The notes beneath the pieces are model-generated. The model worked only from the letters and a program-made list of their open reading frames with translations, did not search any database and was not told the origin of the DNA. This document shows positions 61,480 to 64,000 of a DNA stretch of 64,000 bases, piece by piece. A program made the translations under genes and the position numbers. The first letter of the stretch is position 1. Each line of letters begins with the position of its first letter. The stretch comes from Parasponia andersonii (Eukaryota; Streptophyta; Magnoliopsida; Rosales; Cannabaceae), in assembly GCA_002914805.1 (NCBI GenBank), contig JXTB01000047.1, positions 683,829 to 747,828 on the forward strand, given 5' to 3'.

Positions 61480-62640
61480 ACACAAACTACAAGTATACGG
61501 GTCGTAACAAGTAATATAGATGGTAAGAGAGTGTCGATCCTACGGAGAACACTAGATTCATGAATGATAACTACTAACAAAAACTAGTTTTCAATTTATC
61601 CAAATGACAGTAAATGATCAAAATATAAATTCAATATAAAAGACAATAATAGAAATCAAAATTAAGCAACTAAAGATAGTTTTAACAACAATGATAAAAA
61701 AACCTAGGGATATAATCTACTCTCTAACTCCTCTAATTACTAGTTTTCCTCAATATTCAATCATCTATTTAGAGTTAACAACTAAGAATTCAATTATATT
61801 CACAAAATCATTTCCAAGATATGAGTGAAAATATTTAAACAAGATAGTATATTACTCTTAATATATATTGATTAGATTCACTAGGCTTGGTAATTCTGAT
61901 ACAAAGGTTGCACAAGTCACATAAGTATATTCTTATCCTATGCAATATCACCCCACACTAGGCAATCTTATATTGTTCAACTTAAATCTAAATCGAAATT
62001 CCCTTTCCCAAGTTCAAAGAGGTTTCACTCAATAACTCTACTCAATGACCAAGTAAATAGATACATTAAGCATAAAGTAGAATAATTAACTCATTAATAG
62101 ATATCAAGAACAAATGAGGAAAAACAAATAATTAGATTACATTAAAGGTTTGATTCCCTCCATAGAAATGGAGTTTAGTTCATAGTCATACAAAGAGAAA
62201 CATAACTGAAATAATAAAATTGATACACGTTTATTGCTATTAAATAAAAGCGTAAAACAAAAGCAAGAGGAAAGAAAAAACTCTTTGAAGCTTTCCTAAT
62301 CTGGTTGCTATTTCTTGGATTCCCTTCCTTGATATTGTTTCTCCTTGGAATAGCTCTTAGGATGCTCTGGCCACTAGGGTCTTTCATCCCATTTCAGATG
62401 AGCTCAAGAGAAGTTAAATACTAGAGGCAATAGATCATGATCCAAGAATTCAACAAACTATTTTGTACTTTTTAGTGCTACAATGCCACTGATATTTGAA
62501 GGGTGGCACCTCAGTACCACAATACTCAGGAGACGGTGCTGCAGTGCCATTTTCCTATAGGTTTTGGTGCTGTGATGAACAATTTTCCTCACATTACTAG
62601 CGTTGCTACACACTAAACGTTGTTCGCCCATCTTCGATTA
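61480..62640 (-). mobile_element. LTR-like fragment of a gypsy-type element (minus strand)
   Basis: The minus strand matches the fragment at 33791-34668. It ends with ACTTGTTACGACCCGTATACTTGTAGTTTGTG-type text at about 61480-61520. Near 62470-62570 a GTGCT(A/G)CA(A/G)TGCCA motif repeats. The open frame at 62175-62387 has no recognisable protein. Confidence 0.5.
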
Positions 62641-64000
62641 CAATTGATCAAATTTGTTTTGATTTAGCCTCGGTTTCACTAGAAAAATTGGCATTCTCTG
62701 TTCAATGGGCTTTCACTTGAAATATACATAAAAAACAACAAGTCAAATAAAAAAAGCTCAAAACGAGCAATTCTTAAACTTGAAAGGATGTTAAAGTTAA
62801 GTGTAGAATCCACTTAACAAGTACCACCTCTTTTCACTAACTATCCATTGATGATGCCTATTGATTATTAGAAGATATGGCCGACTTTGACCATCGAAGT
62901 AAGAAATATCCAGAAAGTTAACTCAATTTGACAGATAATTCCAACATATCGATGCCATGGTTTGATACTCCACATCTCTAAGTGGAATCTTTTCCCGGCC
63001 TTAAAGATCTAGTGCATAATTTTTGGTGGAGACAAGGTTCTATATAAAAAAGTTGGAGAGGATGGAGACCGTTCACAACTTACAATCCAAATATCCATCT
63101 TATTCTATTGAAGACATGACAACAATGATGGCAACGGATGCACAAGCCACATATGTGTGTGAAAACCGCCATAAAGAGCTGAGTACAAGCAAGAGGATCT
63201 TAGGTTTATTTGACGATGATGACTACTCAACTGAGGAGGAGATTAAAGATAATGCTTGTGATTTTCTACCTATTCAGATCCAAGTCATTGTATTACCAAT
63301 TATAAAAGTTCACATCTACGATGATTCTATGTAGCCAAAACCTTCTCTACTGCCTCTAGCACTAGGCATTGAATCCCACCATGCACAAGTGCTAGAGTTG
63401 AGATAATTTGAGTATATGTGTCAAACATTGCTATGCATCACCAAGCTTGAGGCCGTCCAAATTAAGACCCATATGACGTATGGTACGATATACTATAGGT
63501 GAAAGCCACTCTTTGATGAGCTTCCAAATTATATATAATTGACCCTAAAAATATGCATGGAGGGAAACCCCGCCAACCTGCACTAAAATCACCATGTCTA
63601 AAGCATCATCTTCGCCAAGCACATGAAGAGGTGAGAATGTCTCACTTCCACGATACGTTTCTTATTTGCTTAGGCTTAATTTGATTGAACTATGTTGATT
63701 GTGAGTTTGGGGGTGAAAATATGGCTGGTTAATTATTTGTTGGCTATTGGCTTTTCTTTGTGTCAGTTGCCATAACTTTTCTATCTATGACTTGTGTTCT
63801 TTTGATTGAAATTTTTATATATTTTTTCTTTTATTTGTTTGAATAAGTTGTGAGTTTTGATAAGAAGAGATGACTTAATATTGATAATTAGTATAGTCAC
63901 TTAGTGTTCTTTAGGTCTTTTGAAATGTAATTTATTGAATTATCTATTTGATTGACTCATATTGATTAAATTTTACTTTTGACTCTTAATTTTGAGCACC
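62641..64000. other. Unclassified end region
   Basis: Contains one 103-codon open frame at 63023-63334 (plus strand), acidic in its second half (DDDDYSTEEEIKDN). Readable but stop-broken text follows for some 250 bases (for example PLFDELPNYI near 63505 and EGNPANLH near 63560). I do not recognise the protein. It may be part of a retroelement or a decayed host gene. Confidence 0.35.

Overview
The window looks like nuclear DNA of a flowering plant, probably a dicot. It is AT-rich, its genes carry short GT-AG introns, and it is full of plant LTR retrotransposons of the Ty1/copia and Ty3/gypsy types. The species cannot be named from the sequence alone. About four fifths of the window is transposon or transposon debris.

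Only two genes look intact. Both lie on the minus strand and encode 325-residue, zinc-free NADPH:quinone oxidoreductase-like proteins of the PIG3 (TP53I3-like) type. Gene A is at 998-3085 and gene B at 52574-54641. They share the same six-exon structure (252/180/82/108/159/197 coding bases). Two broken relatives sit in the same orientation beside gene B: copy C (about 50945-51745) and copy D (about 55661-57905). The locus is therefore a four-member tandem cluster, split by some 48 kb of inserted sequence. Gene B carries an exact 41-bp tandem duplication over its last splice acceptor. Copy D is interrupted by a 1275-bp hAT-like element with an 8-bp target duplication.

Between A and C lies a plus-strand S1/P1-type nuclease pseudogene (36664-50468). 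It lacks its first exon and has a damaged donor site, a 2-base deletion and lost zinc ligands. Its last exon is split by a copia element (copia-2, 40980-50344) flanked by the target duplication GAGGC.

Other layout: 3.1-7.7 kb is AT-rich DNA with repeats. 7.7-18.25 kb is a decayed minus-strand Ty3/gypsy element of Tekay/Del chromovirus type. 19.3-20.75 kb holds a 74-bp minisatellite between a pyrimidine-rich and a purine-rich arm. 24.3-36.6 kb is a nest of retroelements: a minus-strand LTR, copia-1 with all its coding parts in one frame, a gypsy-like LTR piece and a SIRE-like copia fragment. 57.9-62.6 kb holds another copia fragment and LTR-like pieces. The last 1.4 kb is unclassified.

Three runs of N (one base at 5306, 36997 and 45200) and one of 710 bases (41278-41987) mark assembly joins. 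Two of the single-N joins sit between direct repeats and are probably unmerged overlaps. I found no convincing new multi-gene system. The most unusual items are the 74-bp repeat element, the GC-rich repeated leader of copia-1, the duplicated splice acceptor in gene B and the layered inactivation of the nuclease gene.
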